Positions 13,772 to 20,129 of a stretch of 22,362 nucleotides of DNA are shown one piece after another. The notes under the pieces were generated by a model that was not told where the DNA came from, made no database searches, and saw only the letters and a list, made by a program, of their open reading frames with translations. Each line of letters opens with the position of its first letter. The first letter of the stretch is position 1. This DNA comes from a virus: IMG/VR virus record IMGVR_UViG_3300020159_003234, positions 1 to 22,362 of that record; one strand, 5' to 3'. Both the position numbers and the translations under genes were made by a program.

Positions 13772-14647
13772 TTAAAATGCTCTAAAGTTACTACTAATAT
13801 TATCTAATTCTGCGTTTTGAAATACTCTTGTTGGATCATCACGACCAGCATCAAATACTGTGCCAAGAGAAATATTACCTTGACTTAATGCCACATTCGA
13901 ATTAAATCCAAGCTTTGAATTTATTTCTGCCAGTCCTTGCGGAGTTGTATCAAATGGCGATCTTGGTACTGTAGTGGCAGTTGATTGACCAGGTTGACCA
14001 GTTTTTCCTTGTAGATTTAATCCTTCAATCCAATAACGACTATAAGTAAATGAAACCGTACATTTAAGTAACTGTGAGGAGTCATAAGAAACTGGCATAG
14101 AATTAATACTAATTGGAAATGCTTTCACAAAATTATATCTTAATGAAGCACTCCCCTTTGCTTCTTGAGTACCATAAGATCTTTCAAACTTTGTAATAGA
14201 AAGGGCATCAGTAGTATAATCTTTTGAATAATTGACACGGTAATTATAATTTCTTCTTGCTGGATCATTTCCATATTGTTCATTCACCGCATATCCAATC
14301 CACGATTCAAAAAAATTAATTACATAATATTCTTCAGCGTCTACATAAAAACTAAAATCTGCCCTGTCATCATACAAGCGGCGATATGCATGTTTTTCAG
14401 TAACTCCTGTAAAATCATTATTAATATCGTGAGTCTGTAAGGAAGATCCTGGAAGAGACGCATCAGAACAAGCGAGAGATAATCTATCTGCTCTTTTTAT
14501 TGCAGTATTAGATATTCTTGATGATAAAAAACCATTTGCAGATTGTGGTGGTTGAAAGTCGCAAATATAATGAGAGGTTAATGCTGGTCTCAGTAACTTA
14601 GATTTTATTTCACTTAAAGTAACTCTACTTGGGCGAGGCGCAGCCAT
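13772..14647 (-). CDS. gp54: gp54-like baseplate tail tube initiator
   Basis: 291 residues (T4 gp54 has 320). It starts MAAPRPSRVTLSEIKSKLLR with LTSHYICDFQPP, followed by LACSDASLPGSSLQTHDIN, YDDRADFSFYVDAEEYYVINFFE and FVKAFPISINSMPVSYDSSQ, then a beta strand ending in FTYSRYW. This is the layout of tail-tube-like proteins: FxxSFYVD..YYVINFFE..W and a final beta-hairpin. gp54 sits on the baseplate with gp48 and seeds polymerisation of the tail tube. The C-terminal 90 residues are Gly/Thr/Asn-rich. A CATAAATA late box precedes it at 14674-14681, overlapping the start of the divergent gp4 gene. gp4, gp48 and gp53 are adjacent on the opposite strand. Confidence 0.8.
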   Translation of the reverse strand: MAAPRPSRVTLSEIKSKLLRPALTSHYICDFQPPQSANGFLSSRISNTAIKRADRLSLACSDASLPGSSLQTHDINNDFTGVTEKHAYRRLYDDRADFSFYVDAEEYYVINFFESWIGYAVNEQYGNDPARRNYNYRVNYSKDYTTDALSITKFERSYGTQEAKGSASLRYNFVKAFPISINSMPVSYDSSQLLKCTVSFTYSRYWIEGLNLQGKTGQPGQSTATTVPRSPFDTTPQGLAEINSKLGFNSNVALSQGNISLGTVFDAGRDDPTRVFQNAELDNISSNFRAF

Positions 14648-14648
14648 C

Positions 14649-14656
14649 TATAAATA
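14649..14656 (+). promoter_or_regulatory. T4-type late promoter of gp4
   Basis: Perfect TATAAATA on the plus strand, 22 bases before the gp4 ATG at 14679. It lies just before the start of gp54 on the other strand. Confidence 0.75.
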
Positions 14657-14673
14657 TTCTACAGTTTATTATA

Positions 14674-14681
14674 TATTTATG
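14674..14681 (-). promoter_or_regulatory. T4-type late promoter of gp54 (CATAAATA)
   Basis: CATAAATA on the minus strand, 26 bases before the gp54 ATG at 14647. It differs from the T4 consensus only in the first base. It overlaps the gp4 start codon, so divergent late promoters face outward from a 31-base gap. Confidence 0.6.
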
Positions 14682-15125
14682 GCACGAGACGGAAAATATC
14701 ATCAAGGAAGATTCAATCCTCAGAATCCAGAAAAATATAAAGGTGATACTAGAAACATCATTTATAGATCTTCTTGGGAATTAAAATTTCTTCAGTGGTG
14801 TGATCGTAATGAAAATATTTTAGAGTATGGATCCGAAGAGTTTTTTATTCCTTATCTTGATCCCACCACTGGTAAAATAAGACGATATTTTCCCGATGCT
14901 TATGTAAAGATTAAAGAAGCAAATGGAAAGATTAAAAAATACATTATTGAAATCAAACCTTTGAGGCAAACAAAACCACCAGTTCCTGGAAAGAAAAAGT
15001 CTAAGACTTTAATGAATGAAGCAATGACTTATGAAAAGAATATTGCAAAATGGGAGGCCGCAAAACGATGGTGTGATGATAGACTGTTAGAATTTAAGAT
15101 CATTACTGAAAAAGATCTTTTTTAA
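14679..15125 (+). CDS. gp4: gp4-like head completion protein
   Basis: 148 residues, the same size class as T4 gp4 (150). It starts MARDGKYHQGRFNPQNPEKYKG, followed by IIYRSSWELKFLQWCDRN, ILEYGSEEFFIPYLDP, YFPDAYVKI and KYIIEIKPL. The conserved Glu, Asp and Glu-x-Lys (WELKF, FPDAYV, IEIKP) reproduce the core of the PD-(D/E)XK nuclease fold seen in this family (TnsA-like). In T4, gp4 (gp50) is needed to complete filled heads before tail joining. It starts the rightward late operon gp4-gp48-gp53, with a late box 22 bases before the ATG. Confidence 0.85.
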   Translation: MARDGKYHQGRFNPQNPEKYKGDTRNIIYRSSWELKFLQWCDRNENILEYGSEEFFIPYLDPTTGKIRRYFPDAYVKIKEANGKIKKYIIEIKPLRQTKPPVPGKKKSKTLMNEAMTYEKNIAKWEAAKRWCDDRLLEFKIITEKDLF

Positions 15126-15126
15126 T

Positions 15127-15134
15127 TATAAATA
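15127..15134 (+). promoter_or_regulatory. T4-type late promoter of gp48
   Basis: Perfect TATAAATA on the plus strand immediately after the gp4 stop codon and 20 bases before the gp48 ATG at 15155. Confidence 0.7.
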
Positions 15135-15154
15135 AAGAATAAAGTCTAAAAATA

Positions 15155-16516
15155 ATGGCAGCACCAGCAGGATGGTCTGAACCAAATTCTCAAGGATATT
15201 ACAGTGCAGAGTTCAGAAAACCAATTAAACCACTTGGTGGTAAAGGAGGAAATCCCGATCAAGATTTTGCATATGACTCAAATCCAAAAACAGGTGATAG
15301 AATTGTTTACGCAATCGCCCCAAAACTACTTGGGATCGGGGGCGGGCGCAGAGGTGTTTTTTCAGTAGATTCTACTGGAAAACTTACAAAATTAGAAGCA
15401 TATGCCGATATTGAAAATAAATTTGGAGTAGAAGGAATTTCAAAATTGAGAGATAACAGTAAAACTGCTACTTCTCAATTGATGGTAGCAACAAATAATA
15501 CAAGTGGCGCGGTTGCAAACTCAAGTGAATATAAGAGTTCAGTAGGAAATTTAGCAAATTCTGAATCTACGGGAGATGATTTATCTGGTGCTGGCACTGA
15601 AATAGGACGTTTATCCAATCTCGCTTCAATAAGTCGTAGTAGTACAAGAAATAGAGGCATAAAAAACTATCCGGGTAAGGAATTACTAAAATATCCAATT
15701 GATTTAAATCAAAGTGAGCAAGATTTTATTTCGTTTACTATGTTGGAATATTCTCCTAAAAAGTATGCAGATTTATCCACTCTTGCAAATACTGGAACAA
15801 TCGGTGGGAGAGGAGATAGAACATTAGGAAGTACAGTTGTTCTACCAATTCAACCAGCAATCACAGATATCAATACCGTTGAATGGGGATCGGATCCTAT
15901 GAATGCTCCCGAATTAATTGCAGCATCTTTGGCTCTTAATGCTATGTTAGGTGGACCAAAAGAAGCTACTAAATCTGTAAACGAAATTATAGATTTAATT
16001 GGTGGAGCGGGTAATAAAGATATTCAAGCATTAGTAGCGACCAGTCTTGCTGGAGCAGCTGCTGGAACCAAAGGACTTCTTACAAGAATTACTGGTGGTA
16101 TTGTAAATCCAAATATGGAACTTTTGTTCACTGGTCCACAGTTAAGAACCTTTCAATTAAATTTTTCTCTTTCATCAAGAGAACCAAAGGAATCAAATAA
16201 TATCCGTAATATCATAAGATTTTTTAAGCAAGGAATGTCAGTAAAGAGATCAACTACAGATTTATTCTTACAATCTCCACATACTTTTCAAATTAAATAC
16301 ATCTATGGGAAATCTGGAAAAGATCATCCTTGGATTAATAGAATAAAAGAATGTGCTCTTACTGGATGTACTGTGAATTATACTCCTGCAGGAAGTTATG
16401 CTACTTTTATTGATGGTGCTATGACTTCTTATGAAATAGGTCTTCAATTTTCAGAACTTGAAGCAATTTATGATGATGATTATCTAGAACTATCAGAAAA
16501 CGAAATAGGTTACTAA
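15155..16516 (+). CDS. gp48: gp48-like baseplate tail tube cap
   Basis: 453 residues, longer than T4 gp48 (364). The N-terminus is Gly-rich and polar (to about residue 170) and then a conserved core appears: DFISFTMLEYSPKKYADLST, VVLPIQPAITDINTVEWG, a Gly/Ala helix region, NPNMELLFTGPQLRTFQLNF, SSREPKESNNIRNIIRFFKQ and PHTFQIKYIYG. The end reads KECALTGCTVNYTPAGSYAT followed by TSYEIGLQFSELEAIYDDDY. The LF.G..LR.F.L.F and E..NIR.IIR.FK patterns are typical of gp48, a tube-like protein that with gp54 caps the hub and starts the tube. It is followed after one base by gp53. Confidence 0.85.
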   Translation: MAAPAGWSEPNSQGYYSAEFRKPIKPLGGKGGNPDQDFAYDSNPKTGDRIVYAIAPKLLGIGGGRRGVFSVDSTGKLTKLEAYADIENKFGVEGISKLRDNSKTATSQLMVATNNTSGAVANSSEYKSSVGNLANSESTGDDLSGAGTEIGRLSNLASISRSSTRNRGIKNYPGKELLKYPIDLNQSEQDFISFTMLEYSPKKYADLSTLANTGTIGGRGDRTLGSTVVLPIQPAITDINTVEWGSDPMNAPELIAASLALNAMLGGPKEATKSVNEIIDLIGGAGNKDIQALVATSLAGAAAGTKGLLTRITGGIVNPNMELLFTGPQLRTFQLNFSLSSREPKESNNIRNIIRFFKQGMSVKRSTTDLFLQSPHTFQIKYIYGKSGKDHPWINRIKECALTGCTVNYTPAGSYATFIDGAMTSYEIGLQFSELEAIYDDDYLELSENEIGY

Positions 16517-16517
16517 A

Positions 16518-17186
16518 ATGGCATCTTACTTCAGACAGGTTCCAGATTTTAATTATGTTAGTAGACTTCCTGATGCAAAGATTTCTGATTATATAAGAGT
16601 TAAAAACTTTTTTAAGAAGGGAAAATTAAGAGAAGATATTTTTAAAAATCTTGCATTTTTTGAAAAATATTCTATTATTGGAGATGAAAGACCTGACAAT
16701 GTTGCTTTTAAGTTTTATAATGAAGAAACCTTAGATTGGGTTGTTCTTCTTTCAAATAATATTTTAAATATTCAATCGGAATGGCCATTACCTCAAACAG
16801 ACTTTGATAGATTTTTATTGAATAAGTATGATGATTACAATACTCTTTATAATGGTATTCATCATTATGAGACTGAAGAAGTTAAAAGTTCAAATGGAGT
16901 TACCATAGTTCCTGCAGGTCTTCAAGTGGATTCTGATTATTCCGTAAGTTATTATGATAATATTTTAAGGCAACAAATACAAACAGGAAATCTTTCAATC
17001 CCGATAACTAATTATGAATACGAAAATAAACTTAATGAAGATAAAAGAAATATTTTTATTCTTAAAGGAAGTTACTTAAGTGTAATCTTCAATGATATGG
17101 ATGAAATTATGCCATATAAAAAAGGTGCCACTCAGTATATAAGCGACACCTTAAAAGAAGGAGATAATATTAGATTATATTCCTAA
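16518..17186 (+). CDS. gp53: gp53-like baseplate wedge protein
   Basis: 222 residues (T4 gp53 has 196). It starts MASYFRQVPDFNYVSRLPDA, with VKNFFKKGKLREDIFKN, FEKYSIIGDERPDNVAFKFY and ETLDWVVLLSNNILNIQSEWPLP. The last block, with its Trp-Val-Val-Leu-Leu-x-Asn-Asn pattern, is the mark of gp53. DFDRFLLNKYDDYNTLYNGIHHYE follows. The C-terminus (NIFILKGSYLSVIFNDM) fits the LysM-like end of the family. gp53 clamps wedge units together in the baseplate. Its ATG is one base after the gp48 stop, with AGG upstream. The stop codon abuts the gp32 stop on the other strand, and the final 70 bases hold the hairpin expected to end gp32 transcripts. Confidence 0.85.
   Translation: MASYFRQVPDFNYVSRLPDAKISDYIRVKNFFKKGKLREDIFKNLAFFEKYSIIGDERPDNVAFKFYNEETLDWVVLLSNNILNIQSEWPLPQTDFDRFLLNKYDDYNTLYNGIHHYETEEVKSSNGVTIVPAGLQVDSDYSVSYYDNILRQQIQTGNLSIPITNYEYENKLNEDKRNIFILKGSYLSVIFNDMDEIMPYKKGATQYISDTLKEGDNIRLYS
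17118..17152 (-). terminator. gp32 terminator inside the gp53 coding region
   Basis: On the minus strand AAGGTG...CACCTT forms a stem that extends inward through several G-U pairs to about 13 base pairs with a five-base loop, followed directly by TTTTTT. It lies about 35 bases beyond the gp32 stop, wholly within the 3' end of gp53. On the plus strand there is no T tract after it, so it should act mainly on gp32 transcripts. Confidence 0.65.
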
Positions 17187-18125
17187 TCACTCATTCGCAA
17201 GTTTCTGAAAATATGAGAGGGTGTCATCATCTTCATCACTTGTTACTTTGGGAAGATCTACACTCTTGCTCTTGCGGTAAGATTCTTCAAGTTCCTGCAT
17301 TACATTTTCTTCAATGTTTTGCTTTGGAGTATAAGACTCATAACGCTCTTCTTCATCAGCAGTAGATGTCTTGGGAGCAACTTTACCAATACCAAGAACA
17401 GAATTTAGACGATTTTCAAGTTCATCATAAGATTTGAATTGATCTGGTGCAACAATCGCAGAAAGTGAGTACTCTTTCTTCCATAGTGCTTCCAGAGCAT
17501 CATCATCATCCATAAGAGGTTCAGGTGAATCAAACTCCGACTTATCATAGTTCCAATAACCTTCTACCTTACGAATCTTGAGACGGAAGTTTGCGCCTGC
17601 CCAAAAATCAAACGGATTGATAGGTGCTTCATCTTCAAATTCTGGTTGCATTGAGTTCAGAATTTTATCAAAAATTTTCTTACCAAATTTAAAGAGGAAA
17701 ATCTTGCCTTCGTTTTCAGGATTTGCAGGATCTTTGATTACATAGATGTTTGAATAGTATGATAGTTTACGCTTCCGTTGACGAACTGTTTCCTTATCTC
17801 GGTCGTTTCCAGAGTTCCAGAGTTCAGTGTTTGATGCACACACAGGGCACTTCTGCCCTATTGTAGTGGAGCAGTTGTCTATCAACCAACCACCAGTTCC
17901 CTGAAATGCGTGATTATACAGTTTTACCCAAGGTAGATCTTCATCTGCAGGAGCAGGAAGAAATCTGATAACTGCAGAACCTACATCTCCTTTGCCTAGG
18001 ATCGGTTTCCAGAATCGTTCATCAGGTCCTCCCTGAGAACCGGTATTCATTTTTTCAACTTCTTTTACTAGTTTATCAGTAAGAGAACCAAGTTTAGATT
18101 GTTTTTTTAGAGATTCAAATGACAT
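17187..18125 (-). CDS. gp32: gp32 single-stranded DNA-binding protein
   Basis: 312 residues (T4 gp32 has 301). The N-terminus MSFESLKKQSKLGSLTDKL carries the basic LAST-like patch for cooperative binding. Zinc ligands are clear: H72, C85, C93 and C96 (H-x12-C-x7-C-x2-C, against H-x12-C-x9-C-x2-C in T4). Aromatic/basic core segments such as RKRKLSYYSNIYVIKDP and GKIFLFKFGKKIFDKI match the OB-fold DNA groove. The C-terminus ends acidic (SDEDDDTLSYFQKLANE), as in gp32, where it contacts replication partners. It coats ssDNA during replication and recombination and works with gp59, encoded just upstream. A TTGACA-N17-TAGAAT promoter lies at 18187-18215. The start is weakly marked by a Shine-Dalgarno sequence. 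Confidence 0.93.
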   Translation of the reverse strand: MSFESLKKQSKLGSLTDKLVKEVEKMNTGSQGGPDERFWKPILGKGDVGSAVIRFLPAPADEDLPWVKLYNHAFQGTGGWLIDNCSTTIGQKCPVCASNTELWNSGNDRDKETVRQRKRKLSYYSNIYVIKDPANPENEGKIFLFKFGKKIFDKILNSMQPEFEDEAPINPFDFWAGANFRLKIRKVEGYWNYDKSEFDSPEPLMDDDDALEALWKKEYSLSAIVAPDQFKSYDELENRLNSVLGIGKVAPKTSTADEEERYESYTPKQNIEENVMQELEESYRKSKSVDLPKVTSDEDDDTLSYFQKLANE

Positions 18126-18186
18126 TTTATTTCAGTACAGATTTGGCCTTTGTGATTTAGCTTAAGGGATCATCCAGCCCATAAGT

Positions 18187-18215
18187 ATTCTACACTTCCT
18201 CTTCAGGAATGTCAA
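18187..18215 (-). promoter_or_regulatory. gp32: Sigma70-type early promoter of gp32
   Basis: On the minus strand TTGACA (18210-18215) and TAGAAT (18187-18192) are 17 bases apart. The -35 lies in the last codons of the DUF1825-like gene (LDIP). It gives gp32 its own promoter besides the operon promoter before gp33, with a leader of about 55 bases. Confidence 0.7.
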
Positions 18216-18534
18216 GTTGTTCTCGCATCATTTCAATCAACCTTGTCATATTATTGAAAATAATGTTCATATCAACATTTGGTGGCATACCCATCATTGC
18301 AGCAGATTCAACAATTTTTTCCTTCATTTCAATTGCCTCCGGATCATCAGACAAACTTAACCGGGTATAAAGAATTTTTTGTTTATTCAAGAGTTTTTCA
18401 AGAAGTGTAATATGAAACTTTTTTTCCTGATTATTCATTGTAGGAAATGTAAAGACATTACAATAAATGTCTTCCTGTAACATTGCAATTTCAGACATTT
18501 CTGCTCGAACTATATCAGAGTTAAAAAAACTCAC
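18190..18534 (-). CDS. DUF1825-like protein shared with cyanobacteria
   Basis: About 114 residues from the GTG at 18534, preferred over the GTG at 18543 because a GAGGGAG Shine-Dalgarno lies about 10 bases before it, because GTGA overlaps the gp59 stop in the usual way, and because the product then starts MSFFNSDIV. This resembles the start of the cyanobacterial DUF1825 family as I recall it (FFDSEIV). The rest is helical: FPTMNNQEKKFHITLLEKLL, ILYTRLSLSDDPEAIEMKEK, MMGMPPNVDMNIIFNNM and an acidic end. The function is unknown to me. Its place inside the gp59-gp32 replication operon suggests a role in replication or in redirecting a host factor. The family call is by eye and moderately sure. 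Confidence 0.7.
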   Translation of the reverse strand: MSFFNSDIVRAEMSEIAMLQEDIYCNVFTFPTMNNQEKKFHITLLEKLLNKQKILYTRLSLSDDPEAIEMKEKIVESAAMMGMPPNVDMNIIFNNMTRLIEMMREQLDIPEEEV

Positions 18535-19118
18535 ATTACACACTCCCTCAAAATTGATTTGAATTTATTACTATCAATATGTATAAAAGGAGAATATTTT
18601 TCAATTCTCATAGATACAAATTCCCAAACGGGGTCTTTAAGTTTCTTATCAAATTGTTTTTTATAATCAAGAATGTTATTCAAGATAATCATCGTTTCTA
18701 ATGATATTTTTTTTTGTAAGAATTCTTTTAAAATTTTTGGATGCTTATTACCTTCAATGTTGAACATCTCATCAAAGTTTTTTGAATTAAAAATACTCAC
18801 CTCATCCTTAAAGATATAAGAAAGAGATTGAGTTCTACGCATCCAGTTCTTATAATTTTCTTCTCCTTCTTTAATAATCTCACCGATCCAGAGTGACTGA
18901 GCATCATCACAAGAAGCAAAGTTAGATACAAAAAAGTTAATTATTTCCTCATCAGTTTTCTGACGAGACATCTTCTCAAAATAGAATCTGTCCTTGCGTT
19001 TATAAAAAGACTGAATATTTGCTTTTATTTTTCCGTTGTATGTGAAATAGTTATAGTTCTTATTTGTGAAGTGATTTTTTATTGCCAAATATGTAGTATA
19101 AACCTGAAAGGGATTCAC
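18531..19118 (-). CDS. gp59: gp59-like helicase loader
   Basis: About 195 residues; T4 gp59 has 217. The start is uncertain: GTG at 19118 (giving NPFQVYTTYLAIKNHF) or TTG at 19124, which overlaps the gp33 stop. No in-frame ATG occurs near. Conserved features include VYTTYLAIKNHF, YFTYNGKIKANIQSFYKRKD with RFYFEKMSRQ, EIINFFVSNF, DAQSLWIGEI, SLSYIFKDEV and ISLETMIILNNIL. These match the T4 gp59 pattern (FYKRKDRxYFxKL; SFETFxLLxxxL). gp59 loads the gp41 replicative helicase onto forked DNA coated with gp32. It is encoded between gp33 and gp32, as in T4, with one extra gene (DUF1825-like) inserted. Confidence 0.9.
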   Translation of the reverse strand: MNPFQVYTTYLAIKNHFTNKNYNYFTYNGKIKANIQSFYKRKDRFYFEKMSRQKTDEEIINFFVSNFASCDDAQSLWIGEIIKEGEENYKNWMRRTQSLSYIFKDEVSIFNSKNFDEMFNIEGNKHPKILKEFLQKKISLETMIILNNILDYKKQFDKKLKDPVWEFVSMRIEKYSPFIHIDSNKFKSILRECVM

Positions 19119-19120
19119 AT

Positions 19121-19387
19121 TCAAAATACTAATCTTGCCTTGGAAGTTTTCTTGAGAAAGTTAAGTTCCATTGCTTCAAACTTAATCTTTTCTTTTAGTG
19201 GTTTTGAAATCAGTTTTGGAACTGATTCCAAATCAATTTTATTTATTTCACAAAAAGCAATTATTGCATCAATATAAGAAACCCTTTCTTGCACTACAAG
19301 TTTTTCAACTTCTTGAGCAAATCTTGAGGGACAGAAAAACTTTTCTTCTAATACTTTTTCTAATTCTTTATTGTAATCAGAAGTCAT
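19121..19387 (-). CDS. gp33: gp33-like late transcription co-activator
   Basis: 88 residues from the ATG at 19387 (MTSDYNKELEKVLEEKFFCP). A GTG at 19411 would give 96 residues, but the early promoter's RNA start would then be very close, so the ATG is preferred. The protein is helical, with EEKFFCPSRFAQEVEKLV, SYIDAIIAFCEINKIDLESV, PKLISKPLKEKIKFEAMELN and a basic-hydrophobic end KARLVF. In T4, gp33 binds the RNA polymerase beta flap and, with gp55 and the sliding clamp, activates late promoters such as the TATAAATA boxes in this window. The gene order 33-59-32 is that of T4. It is the first gene after a consensus early promoter. Confidence 0.8.
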   Translation of the reverse strand: MTSDYNKELEKVLEEKFFCPSRFAQEVEKLVVQERVSYIDAIIAFCEINKIDLESVPKLISKPLKEKIKFEAMELNFLKKTSKARLVF

Positions 19388-19434
19388 TAATTGAACGAGC
19401 GTAAGTGGCACAATAATTTAATTCACTTTTGTTC

Positions 19435-19463
19435 ATTATAAAACTTTAGTCCTTATGTGTCAA
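19435..19463 (-). promoter_or_regulatory. Consensus early promoter of the gp33-gp59-gp32 operon
   Basis: On the minus strand TTGACA (19458-19463) and TATAAT (19435-19440) are 17 bases apart, a perfect sigma70 consensus. The -35 overlaps the stop codon of the exonuclease gene. RNA should start near 19428, about 40 bases before the gp33 ATG. Confidence 0.88.
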
Positions 19464-20128
19464 GCAATTTGTTCTAACTTATCGTTTACAAACTTTTTGA
19501 TATACTGAATCACAAGTTTCATATATTTTTCTAAATCTCTTTCTTCATAAACAACACATTCCCCATCTTCACAGGTCATTATGATAACTAATTTTTTAAT
19601 TGAAATGCCCGTCATCTCATATAACGCCATTCCATAAAACATAGTTTGAACAAAATAATCAGTTATCCATTCGCGGGGCTTTGGTTTTGCAGAAGTTTTA
19701 TAGTCAATAACTGCAAGTTCTCCATCAAATTCTCCTATAGTATCGACCGAACCAGCAACACCCAAAATTTCACTATATAGAGAACTTTCTAAACAGTGAA
19801 TATTATTTATACGGTTTAGAGTTGGTTTTGCTAGTTTGAATAGCATTTCAGAAATTGGTTGAACCTCTGACAGTTCTTCATTTAGCAAATAACTCTCAAT
19901 GAGAGTATGAGTATCAGTACCACGACTGGTTGCTCTTTTTGTGATTCTATTTGCTTCTTCTTCACCAACTCTTTTGCGCCACTTTGCAAACTTCTCTTTA
20001 CTGTAATGACTAATCACAGAAGTAATTGAGACTAGTTTTTTATTTTCTCCACCAATGTTGTAATAACGAACTCCATCTATACTCTCCCTTGTAAGTTTTG
20101 GGAGTTTCAAATCAATATGTGTGAACAT
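19460..20128 (-). CDS. PD-(D/E)XK exonuclease (RecB/MGME1-like)
   Basis: 222 residues. Motifs in order: SITSVISHYSKEKFAKWRKR; SRGTDTHTLIESYL with the Gly-x-x-x-His motif (H74); YSEILGVAGSVDTI with the metal-binding D129; LAVIDYKTS with D142-Y-K144; and VQTMFYGMALYE with the Gln-x-x-x-Tyr of motif IV. This set defines RecB-family exonucleases like MGME1 or Cas4 without the Fe-S cysteines. It probably degrades or trims single-stranded ends during replication or recombination, or helps digest host DNA. It begins one base after the PhoH stop, so it belongs to the same transcript, and its end overlaps the -35 of the next operon. T4 has no obvious counterpart at this place. Confidence 0.85.
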   Translation of the reverse strand: MFTHIDLKLPKLTRESIDGVRYYNIGGENKKLVSITSVISHYSKEKFAKWRKRVGEEEANRITKRATSRGTDTHTLIESYLLNEELSEVQPISEMLFKLAKPTLNRINNIHCLESSLYSEILGVAGSVDTIGEFDGELAVIDYKTSAKPKPREWITDYFVQTMFYGMALYEMTGISIKKLVIIMTCEDGECVVYEERDLEKYMKLVIQYIKKFVNDKLEQIA

Positions 20129-20129
20129 T

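Noticed and set aside
14233-14252. TTGACA followed by TATAAT on the plus strand in the gp54 gene
   Set aside because: The spacing is only about 10 bases, too short for a sigma70 promoter, and no plus-strand gene follows closely.
19804-19811. TATAAATA on the minus strand inside the exonuclease gene
   Set aside because: It is more than 400 bases from the next gene start, which already has a perfect early promoter. Likely chance, though late expression of gp33 from it cannot be excluded.
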